From: UBA6220 sp937870835 | GTDB lineage: Bacteria > Patescibacteriota > Minisyncoccia > Minisyncoccales > Minisyncoccaceae | Direction: 5' to 3' | Length of the DNA stretch: 24,167 nt | Assembly: GCA_035421265.1 (NCBI GenBank) | Contig: DAOLWP010000006.1 | Coordinates: 1-24,167, forward strand | Shown: positions 1-6,067 of the stretch, one piece after another | Position numbering within the stretch: position 1 is the first letter of the stretch | Layout: the number at the start of each line of letters is the position of its first letter | The notes under the pieces: generated by a model | Database searches by the model: none | The model's input: the letters and a program-made list of their open reading frames with translations, nothing else | Told to the model about the DNA's origin: nothing | Made by a program: the position numbers and the translations under genes

Positions 1-30
1 TTATATTTATAATAAAACTTTGAGAGTTCA

Positions 31-197
31 ACTTGGATTCGAACGCGCAGCCACGACGCTTGATTGTACTTAATCAAGGGCCGGAGGCTGACGAGCCGAG
101 GCCAGCCCGAAGGCAGATTTAGCAGAATCTGACCTGAGGGGCGAGCGGGGCCTGAGGGCGGTTTCAGCAGAAACCGACAACTCAGGCGAATCCAAGT
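31..197. repeat. G+C-rich multi-hairpin element with 11-bp terminal inverted repeats
   Basis: The element is bounded by ACTTGGATTCG (31-41) and its exact reverse complement CGAATCCAAGT (187-197). Inside are at least four further hairpins: CTTGATT/AATCAAG (59-65/72-78); GGCC...GGCC (79-82/100-103) enclosing GGCT/AGCC (86-89/94-97); CAGATT/AATCTG (114-119/126-131); and CGGTTTC/GAAACCG (159-165/170-176), itself enclosed by CCTGAG/CTCAGG (151-156/181-186). A second CCTGAG at 133-138 could compete for the same partner. Two hairpin loops share the motif AGCAGAA. Read on the minus strand, 105-114 forms a C(UUCG)G tetraloop hairpin, which hints that the minus strand may be the RNA strand. Base composition is far richer in G+C than the surrounding DNA and no reading frame fills it. 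It could be a structured RNA, a non-autonomous mobile repeat or a lineage-specific intergenic palindrome. The structure is directly visible; its function is unknown. Confidence 0.75.
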
Positions 198-241
198 CCC
201 GCAGCTATTTGTTGCTTAAGTTCATTGATTAATTTTATACA

Positions 242-751
242 ATGCAAAAAGAAATAGAAATTAAAATTCAATTAAAAGATAAGGAGAATATAGTTAAAAA
301 GTTAAAAGAATTGGGAGGCGAAAAAGGAAAATCATATACCCAAACTACTTATGGTTTCTTTTCTAATAATTCAATAGAGAAAGGCATTTTCCCAAGAATT
401 AGGCAAGAAAATGGCTCTTTGGTTTTTACAGTAAAATTAAGAAAAGATAAAAAGACAAAATATTTTGAAAGGGAAGAGTATTCAATAAAAATTGATAACC
501 TTAAAGATGCCATAAAGATTCTTCAACTTTTTGGATATGATAGAATTAGAAAATTTACAAAATTCAGAGAAGAATGGTCATTTAAAAGACCAGTAAAAGT
601 TAATGTTGATAAATTAAGTTTTGGCAGGTTTATAGAGATAGAAGGAACTAAAAAAGAAATAGAAAGAATGGTAAAAGATTTAGGTTTCCAAGATAGAGAA
701 AGATTTACTAAGGCCTATTTAGCTTTAGAAGATGATTTTACAAAAAAATAG
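242..751 (+). CDS. CYTH domain protein (class IV adenylate cyclase / triphosphatase-like)
   Basis: A 169-residue protein of the CYTH superfamily (CyaB-type class IV adenylate cyclases and thiamine/inorganic triphosphatases), which bind triphosphates and two metal ions inside a beta-barrel tunnel. The diagnostic ExExK motif is at the N-terminus (E4, E6, K8). The expected basic and acidic tunnel residues follow in order: PRIRQE (R52, R54), TVKL (K65), REE (77-79), the lysine/arginine cluster RKFTKFREEW (103-112), VDKL (D123) and FIEIEG (E132, E134). Its length suits a stand-alone CYTH domain. The HFxxP motif of experimentally studied CyaB cyclases is not seen, so a triphosphatase or polyphosphate-related role is at least as likely as cAMP synthesis. 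It has no Shine-Dalgarno and sits alone between a structured repeat and a 317-bp gap. The family is clear; the substrate is not. Confidence 0.88.
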   Translation: MQKEIEIKIQLKDKENIVKKLKELGGEKGKSYTQTTYGFFSNNSIEKGIFPRIRQENGSLVFTVKLRKDKKTKYFEREEYSIKIDNLKDAIKILQLFGYDRIRKFTKFREEWSFKRPVKVNVDKLSFGRFIEIEGTKKEIERMVKDLGFQDRERFTKAYLALEDDFTKK

Positions 752-864
752 TGGCGTAATATGAATTTAGGAGGCATCTTAAAAGAAACATTTTGGACTA
801 TTTAAGATCAGCAAACATGTTAATAAATAGGTTATTTTATGGTGCTCACGCCATTGCGTAATGC

Positions 865-893
865 TTTTCAAAACAAGCTTTCTCCTGTACAAT
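865..893 (+). promoter_or_regulatory. Candidate sigma-70-type promoter
   Basis: TTTTCA (865-870), a 17-bp spacer, then TACAAT (888-893). The -10 matches 5 of 6 consensus bases and the -35 matches 4 of 6. If used, it would give a leader of about 170 nt before the adaptor gene at 1069. Confidence 0.3.
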
Positions 894-1028
894 ACATATT
901 AGGATGGTAAAACAGCAATTAGTTCAAACCAAGGTCGCAAACAAGTTAATTAATCAACCAATAAACAGGCCTCAAGAGTGCAAAATAGGGTGGCATTATA
1001 CACATAGGTTGCTTTTATAGATAAAAGT

Positions 1029-1058
1029 GTTACATTTAAGGATAAATATAAATATAAA
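1029..1058 (+). promoter_or_regulatory. Candidate start-proximal promoter of the ABC operon
   Basis: GTTACA (1029-1034) and TATAAA (1053-1058) are separated by 18 bp, and the -10 ends only 10 nt before the ATG at 1069. This is close to the spacing seen at 13850 and 22917, and would give a leaderless or nearly leaderless mRNA. Confidence 0.35.
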
Positions 1059-1068
1059 ATAAATCAAA

Positions 1069-2640
1069 ATGGCTATTAAAATTAATTGGAAATTTTTAAA
1101 ATCAAAAAAACTTATTATTAGCTTAATTGTTTTAGCGATAGTGGTGGTGGGAGCTTGGTTTTTTTTAGCAAATTCACAAAAAAGCAAATTTCCTTATGAA
1201 ACAGTTAAAGTAGAAAGAGGCAATTTAACCCAAACAGTTGAAGTGACGGGCAATATTAACGCTACAGAAGATTTGTCGTTAAACTTTCAAGTTCCCGGGG
1301 TAATTGCTTATGTGGGCGTAAAAGAAGGAAGTAAAGTTTATGCTGGTCAGTGGCTGGCTAATTTAACCTTAACCGAATTAGATGCGGCTGTGGCGCAAGC
1401 CCAAGCTGTTTTAGATCAAAAGTTAGCTGGCGCGACACCAGAACAAATTAATGCGGCTCAAAAACAAATTGAATCGGCTGAAATTGCTCTTAATAATGCT
1501 CGCACTCTTGCGAATGAAAGTTTAAATTCAAAATATGAATCTGCTATAGTATCATTAGATGATGTATCAATTAAAATGAATAATACCTTAAAGACGACGC
1601 GAGACCTTAAAATTAAATATTTTACCGATACATCTCAAGAATCTATTAGATATCAAAATAATTTAGATTTAATAAATAATGCGTTATTAAAATTTAATGG
1701 GTTATTAAATTTAGCTAAAATAAGCCAAAATCAAAACGATATTGACGCTACTATTAATAATGCCTTAGAAAGCTTAGATATCATTTTAGTTTCTTTAACT
1801 AGTAATCGCGATATTTTAGATATTGAACCCCATAAATCAAAAATTTCTGAACAAGAAAAAGCTTCTTTAGATAATCAAAAATCAATTATTAGCACAGCCA
1901 AAATTACTATCGCTGGCGTTAAAAACGATATTGCTGTTTCAAAATTACAAAATGAAAATAATATTAAATCAGCAGAAGCGGCCTTAAACCTACAAAAAGC
2001 TAATTATGATACTTTAGTAGCTAAACCTCGTGAAGTAGATATTGCTTATTACCGAGCGGCTTTAGCGCAAGCTGAAGCTAATCGCAATAAAGCAATTATT
2101 TATGCGCCGATTAGTGGAGTAATTACTAAAGTTAATAAAAACAAAGGAGAGACAATTTCTTCAACTGAGCCAATGTTTGAATTATTATCTCCTCATTTTG
2201 AGATAAATGTAGATGTGCCCGAAACAAATGTTGTTAAAATAAGAGTTGGAAAAAACGCGATTATTACTTTTGATGCTTTGGGGTCCGATACAAAATTTAC
2301 AGGAAAAGTGGTTTCAATTGATCCCTCTGCTGTGATTGTCCGAGACGTTGTTTATTATAAAGTGAAGATAACAATTAATGATACGCATAATGAACTGCTT
2401 AAACCGGGCATGACTTGTAATATTTTAATTCAAACTGATAACCGTGAAAATGTTTTATATCTTCCCTCCAGATCAATTTTAACACGTCCGGGAACAAATC
2501 AAAAATATGTGCGGGTTTTAGATCAAAATAATCAGGTAGTTGAAAAAGATGTTGTAATAGGATTAAAGGCAGACGATGGATTGGTGGAAATTTTGTCTGG
2601 ATTAGAAGAAAACGAAACAGTTATTTTAAAAATTTTGTAA
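1069..2640 (+). CDS. MacA/HlyD-type membrane fusion (adaptor) protein of an ABC exporter
   Basis: A 523-residue periplasmic-adaptor-like protein. A basic N-terminus is followed by one membrane anchor (about 14-34). The first half of the lipoyl-like domain follows (about 56-100, with the typical VTGNI and PGVIAYVGVKEG stretches). A long helical, Ala/Gln/Asn-rich coiled-coil hairpin occupies about 103-340. The lipoyl domain then closes (YAPISGVITKV, 345-355) and a beta-barrel/membrane-proximal domain runs to the C-terminus (PGMTCNILIQ around 447-456). The helical section is longer than in many MacA proteins and carries an inserted stretch at about 150-290. It is the first gene of a four-gene operon, 5 nt before the ATPase. 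In MacAB-type systems the adaptor stimulates the ATPase and couples export of peptides, lipids or antibiotics. In a cell presumed to lack an outer membrane it would act as an extracytoplasmic extension, as in Gram-positive YknX-type systems. The substrate is unknown. Confidence 0.9.
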   Translation: MAIKINWKFLKSKKLIISLIVLAIVVVGAWFFLANSQKSKFPYETVKVERGNLTQTVEVTGNINATEDLSLNFQVPGVIAYVGVKEGSKVYAGQWLANLTLTELDAAVAQAQAVLDQKLAGATPEQINAAQKQIESAEIALNNARTLANESLNSKYESAIVSLDDVSIKMNNTLKTTRDLKIKYFTDTSQESIRYQNNLDLINNALLKFNGLLNLAKISQNQNDIDATINNALESLDIILVSLTSNRDILDIEPHKSKISEQEKASLDNQKSIISTAKITIAGVKNDIAVSKLQNENNIKSAEAALNLQKANYDTLVAKPREVDIAYYRAALAQAEANRNKAIIYAPISGVITKVNKNKGETISSTEPMFELLSPHFEINVDVPETNVVKIRVGKNAIITFDALGSDTKFTGKVVSIDPSAVIVRDVVYYKVKITINDTHNELLKPGMTCNILIQTDNRENVLYLPSRSILTRPGTNQKYVRVLDQNNQVVEKDVVIGLKADDGLVEILSGLEENETVILKIL

Positions 2641-2645
2641 AAATT

Positions 2646-3368
2646 ATGTTAATTAGAGTTAAGGATTTAATAAAAGATTATGAGGAGGGTGAAGTTGTAA
2701 CCCATGTTTTACGAGGACTTTCTTTTGAAATAAAAAAAGGAGAGTTTGTTTCTATTATGGGGCCATCTGGCTCAGGAAAATCAACATTGATGCATATTTT
2801 AAGTTTTTTAGATAAGCCGACGAAAGGGCAGTATTTTTTTGAAGGCAAAGAAGTAAATAGTCTAAGCGATGATGAATTGGCGGAAATGAGGAGTAAAAAA
2901 GTTGGATTTATTTTTCAATCTTTTAATCTTTTGAATAGAGCCAATGTTTTAGAAAATGTAATGCTGCCGATGTATTATTCAGGAGTAAGTGCAACAGAGA
3001 GAGTTTTTCGCGCTAAAAAATATTTAAGTGAGGTTGGTTTAGACCATCGTTTATACTATAACCCAGCTAATCTTTCAGGGGGAGAGAAGCAGAGGGTAGC
3101 AATTGCGCGGGCTTTAGTTAATAATCCAGAAGTAATTTTTGCTGATGAACCGACCGGGAATTTAGATTCTAAATCTGGATTTCAAGTAATGAAAATATTA
3201 CAAGAGTTAAACGAAAAAGGCAATACTATTATTTTAGTTACTCATGAAAGAAATACTGCCGAGCACGCGGAAAGAATTATTACTTTGCGAGATGGAGTAA
3301 TTATTGATGATAGCCCGATTACGAATAGGCAATACTATACGAATGAAAATCAAGAATTAAAAAAATAA
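2646..3368 (+). CDS. ABC transporter ATP-binding protein, MacB/LolD/FtsE type
   Basis: A 240-residue nucleotide-binding subunit with every catalytic motif intact: Walker A GPSGSGKST (39-47), Q-loop Q91, ABC signature LSGGEKQR (143-150), Walker B VIFADEP (163-169) with the catalytic Glu, D-loop NLDS (172-175) and H-loop His200. The size and the sequence around the Q-loop (FIFQSFNLL) match the MacB/LolD family, which powers mechanotransmission-type ABC transporters. It lies 5 nt after the adaptor and 2 nt before the first permease, so the subunits are almost certainly co-translated. It would hydrolyse ATP on the cytoplasmic face and drive the paired FtsX-like permeases. It has no Shine-Dalgarno. 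Confidence 0.96.
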   Translation: MLIRVKDLIKDYEEGEVVTHVLRGLSFEIKKGEFVSIMGPSGSGKSTLMHILSFLDKPTKGQYFFEGKEVNSLSDDELAEMRSKKVGFIFQSFNLLNRANVLENVMLPMYYSGVSATERVFRAKKYLSEVGLDHRLYYNPANLSGGEKQRVAIARALVNNPEVIFADEPTGNLDSKSGFQVMKILQELNEKGNTIILVTHERNTAEHAERIITLRDGVIIDDSPITNRQYYTNENQELKK

Positions 3369-3370
3369 CT

Positions 3371-4609
3371 ATGAATTTAGTTGAATCAATTACAAGCGCT
3401 TATAAAACGTTAGTGCATAATAAAGTGCGCTCTTTTTTAACTATGCTTGGAATTGTGATTGGTATTATGTCTGTAATTGTAGTTATGTCATTAGGAGATT
3501 CCGCGAAAGGATTAATCTTAAATGAAGTTAAAACTTTAGGTTCTAATTTAATTATAATTATGCCGGGCAAAACTAATCCAAAAGGACCACCGAGTACGCT
3601 TTTTGGCAATGTAGTAACAACTTTAAAATATAAAGACGCAACGCAAATTTTGAAAGCCGATAATCCTCATATTGAATCTGTGTGCGCTTATGTGCAAGGA
3701 ACTGATGTATTAAGTTGGAGCGACAACAATCCAATTTTAACTTTTAAGGGAGTAATGTCCACTTATATAGAAGCAGAAGGAGCAAAACTTCAAGCGGGCC
3801 GTTTTTTTACTGAAGAAGAAGATAATTATAATGCAAGAGTTATTGTGCTTGGCAGTAAGGCGGCTAAAGATATTTTTGGCGAACAAAACCCTTTAGGAGA
3901 AAAGGTAAAGATTAGAAAAGTTAATTTTACAGTTATAGGAGTTTTGGCAGAACGGGGTGGCGGTTTGGCGCAAACCCAAGATAAGGAAGTTTTTATTCCT
4001 CTGAAAACCGCTCAAAATTTGCTTTTAGGAATTGATTATGTTAGTTCTATCAGGGTTAAAGTAGATAAATCCGAAAATATTAACGATACAATTATGTATA
4101 TAGAAGATGTTTTGCGACGCTCTCATAATATTCATAATCCCGATGATGATGATTTTACTGTTCGTTCGAGCGAAACAGCCATTGAAGCAATCGCGCAAAT
4201 TACAAGCGCAGTCCAATTTTTTTTAGTAGCTATTGCTAGTATATCTTTATTGGTAGGCGGTTTTGGAATTATGAATATAATGTTAGCCACTGTGCAAGAA
4301 AGAACCAGAGAAATTGGATTGCGAAAAGCTGTCGGCGCGAAAAATTCTGATATTACATTGCAATTTTTAATTGAAACATCTTTTATTACTTTAGTTGCCG
4401 GTGTAATTGGAATTATTTTAGGCGCTCTGATTTCTTGGTTGGTTGCAGTTGTGGCTCAGTTTTTTGGATTACAGTGGGATTTTATAGTGTCTCCATTTTC
4501 TATTTTTTTGGGATGTTTTGTTTCTGTTGGTGTGGGTTTAATTTTTGGAATAGCCCCTGCTCGTCGAGCTAGTTTATTAAATCCTATTGAAGCGTTGCAT
4601 TATGAATAA
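3371..4609 (+). CDS. ABC transporter permease, MacB/FtsX type (first of two paralogues)
   Basis: A 412-residue permease with MacB architecture: transmembrane helix 1 at about 21-42, a large extracytoplasmic MacB periplasmic core domain (about 45-270), then three C-terminal helices (about 280-306, 333-362 and 372-396). The cytoplasmic coupling segment RTREIGLRKAVGA (311-323) is the FtsX-family hallmark that contacts the ATPase, and the C-terminal PARRASLLNPIEAL is also typical. Unlike E. coli MacB, the ATPase is a separate polypeptide encoded just upstream. The stop overlaps the start of a second, clearly homologous permease, suggesting a heterodimeric membrane unit. It probably couples with the adaptor encoded at the operon start to export an unknown substrate. 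Confidence 0.93.
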   Translation: MNLVESITSAYKTLVHNKVRSFLTMLGIVIGIMSVIVVMSLGDSAKGLILNEVKTLGSNLIIIMPGKTNPKGPPSTLFGNVVTTLKYKDATQILKADNPHIESVCAYVQGTDVLSWSDNNPILTFKGVMSTYIEAEGAKLQAGRFFTEEEDNYNARVIVLGSKAAKDIFGEQNPLGEKVKIRKVNFTVIGVLAERGGGLAQTQDKEVFIPLKTAQNLLLGIDYVSSIRVKVDKSENINDTIMYIEDVLRRSHNIHNPDDDDFTVRSSETAIEAIAQITSAVQFFLVAIASISLLVGGFGIMNIMLATVQERTREIGLRKAVGAKNSDITLQFLIETSFITLVAGVIGIILGALISWLVAVVAQFFGLQWDFIVSPFSIFLGCFVSVGVGLIFGIAPARRASLLNPIEALHYE

Positions 4610-5843
4610 ATGGAATAATTATTTTGAAATTGCTTGGAAAAATTTAGTTCGTCAAAAATCACGAACTATTTTAACCATTATTGCTTTAAGTATTGGTATG
4701 GCGCTTTTAATAATTATGTTAGGCGCTGGGCAAAGTTTAAGAAATTTAGTTTTGTCTCAGTTAGAAATTTATAATCCTAACAGTATTACTGTTGAAGTAA
4801 AAATTCCCGGTAAACGAAGCGTTAGTAGTCTTGCCGCAATGGTCGGTGGTGATAGTATTACTAGTTTCAAAAATAAAGATGTTGAGGCCATTGCTAAATT
4901 GCCAAACGTTAAATCAATTTTTTCTTATGTAATTAGTCAACAGGTTTTTCAATATCAAGACAATCAGCAATTAGCAATGGTTTATGGTTATAGCGCTTCC
5001 GCGGCCGATATGCAAAAAATAGAATTTGATAGCGGTCGTTTTTATACTGAAGATGAAGAAGCCTCTTTGGCTCAAGTGACAGTTTTGGGTTCTAAATTAA
5101 AAGATGATTTATTTGGCGAACAAGACCCTATAGGAGAGAGTGTATATGTGGGAGGGATTCGTTTTAAGGTTATCGGCGTCTTAAAAAAACAAGGAGGAAG
5201 TATTGAAAATATAGATTTGATGGCTTATATTCCGGTAAAAACCCTACAGAAAAAAATATTAGGAACAGATTATGTAATAGGGGCGTTAGTTGAAGTAGAC
5301 GACGCTTCTAAAATTGACATGGTCAAAGATGATATTATTTATTTAATGGAAGAACTTCATAATATTAGCGATCCTTCTAAAGATGATTTTCAAGTTACGA
5401 CAATGGCGGAAGCTAAAGCCATTATAGATACTGTTTTGAATAGCATAAATTTATTATTAATTGCCCTAACTTTAATTTCTTTAATAGTGGGTGGAGTAGG
5501 CATTACTAATATTATGTATGTTTCCGTAATTGAACGAACTTTTGAGATTGGTTTAAGACGGGCTGTCGGCGCCAAAAAACAAGACATCTTATGGCAATTT
5601 TTAATAGAGTCAATTATTTTAACTTTTATTGGTGGCGTTTGCGGAATTATTTTAGGAATAGGGGTTTCTTACTTAATTTATTATATAGCAGTAATATTTA
5701 ATATTAAATGGACCTATGCGGTTTCTTTATCCTCTGTACTATTTTCTTTAATTTTTTCAAGCGGTTTGGGGTTGATTTTTGGGGTTTATCCAGCTCGTCA
5801 AGCCGCAGAACTTGACCCAATTGCCGCCTTGCGTCAAGAGTAG
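4602..5843 (+). CDS. ABC transporter permease, MacB/FtsX type (second paralogue)
   Basis: A 413-residue protein that aligns with the preceding permease from end to end: helix 1 (about 22-43), an extracytoplasmic core domain, three C-terminal helices, the coupling segment RTFEIGLRRAVGAKKQDI and the end PARQAAELDPIAALRQE. I place the start at the ATG at 4602, where the 8-bp overlap ATGAATAA contains the upstream stop. An in-frame ATG at 4587 would add five residues (MKRCI), but the paralogue's MN-start aligns with 4602. Tandem permease genes with one ATPase and one adaptor suggest a heterodimer, or alternate pairing partners. A duplication of the first permease is the likely origin, now strongly diverged in the extracytoplasmic domain. 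Confidence 0.92.
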   Translation: MNKWNNYFEIAWKNLVRQKSRTILTIIALSIGMALLIIMLGAGQSLRNLVLSQLEIYNPNSITVEVKIPGKRSVSSLAAMVGGDSITSFKNKDVEAIAKLPNVKSIFSYVISQQVFQYQDNQQLAMVYGYSASAADMQKIEFDSGRFYTEDEEASLAQVTVLGSKLKDDLFGEQDPIGESVYVGGIRFKVIGVLKKQGGSIENIDLMAYIPVKTLQKKILGTDYVIGALVEVDDASKIDMVKDDIIYLMEELHNISDPSKDDFQVTTMAEAKAIIDTVLNSINLLLIALTLISLIVGGVGITNIMYVSVIERTFEIGLRRAVGAKKQDILWQFLIESIILTFIGGVCGIILGIGVSYLIYYIAVIFNIKWTYAVSLSSVLFSLIFSSGLGLIFGVYPARQAAELDPIAALRQE

Positions 5844-5885
5844 TTAGATGCCAAACCAATTTAAAAACTTTCCTATATTTAGGGT

Positions 5886-5911
5886 ATGTTTAGGGATCAA
5901 ACCCCAAACAT
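5886..5911. terminator. Hairpin after the ABC operon, possible weak terminator
   Basis: ATGTTT-A-GGG (5886-5895) and CCC-C-AAACAT (5902-5911) pair around an ATCAAA loop with one A-C mismatch. The stem may extend outward through GGT/ACC with a bulge. It lies about 40 nt after the ABC operon stop. There is no run of T after it on either strand, so it may be a mRNA 3' stabiliser or a protein-binding site instead. Confidence 0.4.
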
Positions 5912-5975
5912 CACCTTCAAACATATTTTACTCTACTTGTTTGTCTACTAACAGGCGTGATGAATTTTTGTTATA

Positions 5976-6026
5976 GATTTTAGATGATGTATCCAATGTA
6001 TCCTTGGTTGGATTTTAGATGATGTA
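5976..6026. repeat. 16-bp direct repeat with nested inverted repeat upstream of uvrB
   Basis: GATTTTAGATGATGTA occurs exactly at 5976-5991 and 6011-6026 (35-bp period). Between and overlapping them, ATCCAA (5991-5996) and TTGGAT (6008-6013) form an inverted repeat, and TGTATCC occurs twice (5989-5995 and 5997-6003). The second copy ends 5 bp before the -35 of the proposed uvrB promoter, a position suited to an operator for a regulator of the repair operon. Confidence 0.6.
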
Positions 6027-6031
6027 CGAGG

Positions 6032-6059
6032 TTGTAAAATAATTTTGATATGGTAAGAT
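6032..6059 (+). promoter_or_regulatory. Extended -10 promoter of the uvrBAC operon
   Basis: TTGTAA (6032-6037), a 16-bp spacer and TAAGAT (6054-6059). TG at 6051-6052, one base before the hexamer, makes an extended -10. Only 8 nt separate the -10 from the uvrB ATG, so transcription should start at or next to the start codon, giving a leaderless message. Confidence 0.5.
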
Positions 6060-6067
6060 AAAACCCT

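Larger units (their letters stand above)
752..1068. other. 317-bp gap without a recognisable gene
   Basis: I find no credible coding frame here. A 14-codon open frame at 761-805 lacks support. A small hairpin ATGGTG/CGCCAT (839-844/849-854, loop CTCA, one G-T pair) is present, and the octamer GGCGTAAT near 753 recurs in similar form near 855. Two candidate promoters point toward the downstream ABC operon and are listed separately. Composition is a little richer in G+C than the nearby coding sequence. It may be a decayed gene or an untranslated regulatory region. Confidence 0.5.

Noticed and set aside
31..60. T-arm-like string (minus strand GTTCGAATCC), suggesting a tRNA 3' end
   Set aside because: The bases flanking it do not form a 5-bp T stem, and no acceptor, D or anticodon arms can be built nearby. 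The string is part of the 11-bp inverted repeat.
25..225. Possible tmRNA or integron attC site
   Set aside because: No tmRNA tag frame or alanyl acceptor is visible. GTTCAAC near 26-32 fits one attC core, but no matching GTTRRRY core occurs at the other end.
761..805. 14-codon open frame that could be a leader peptide
   Set aside because: No attenuator structure, no run of regulatory codons and no biosynthetic gene follow it.
996..1187. 63-codon minus-strand frame across the adaptor gene start
   Set aside because: It is antisense to a strongly supported gene, and its composition is explained by the reverse of the signal-anchor coding region.
4587..4601. Upstream ATG giving the second permease five extra residues
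   Set aside because: The paralogue's N-terminus aligns with the ATG at 4602, whose overlap with the previous stop is typical of coupled genes.
5880..6060. LexA-type SOS box before uvrB
   Set aside because: No site close to the E. coli (CTGT...ACAG) or Bacillus (GAAC...GTTC) consensus was found; only the direct and inverted repeats reported above.
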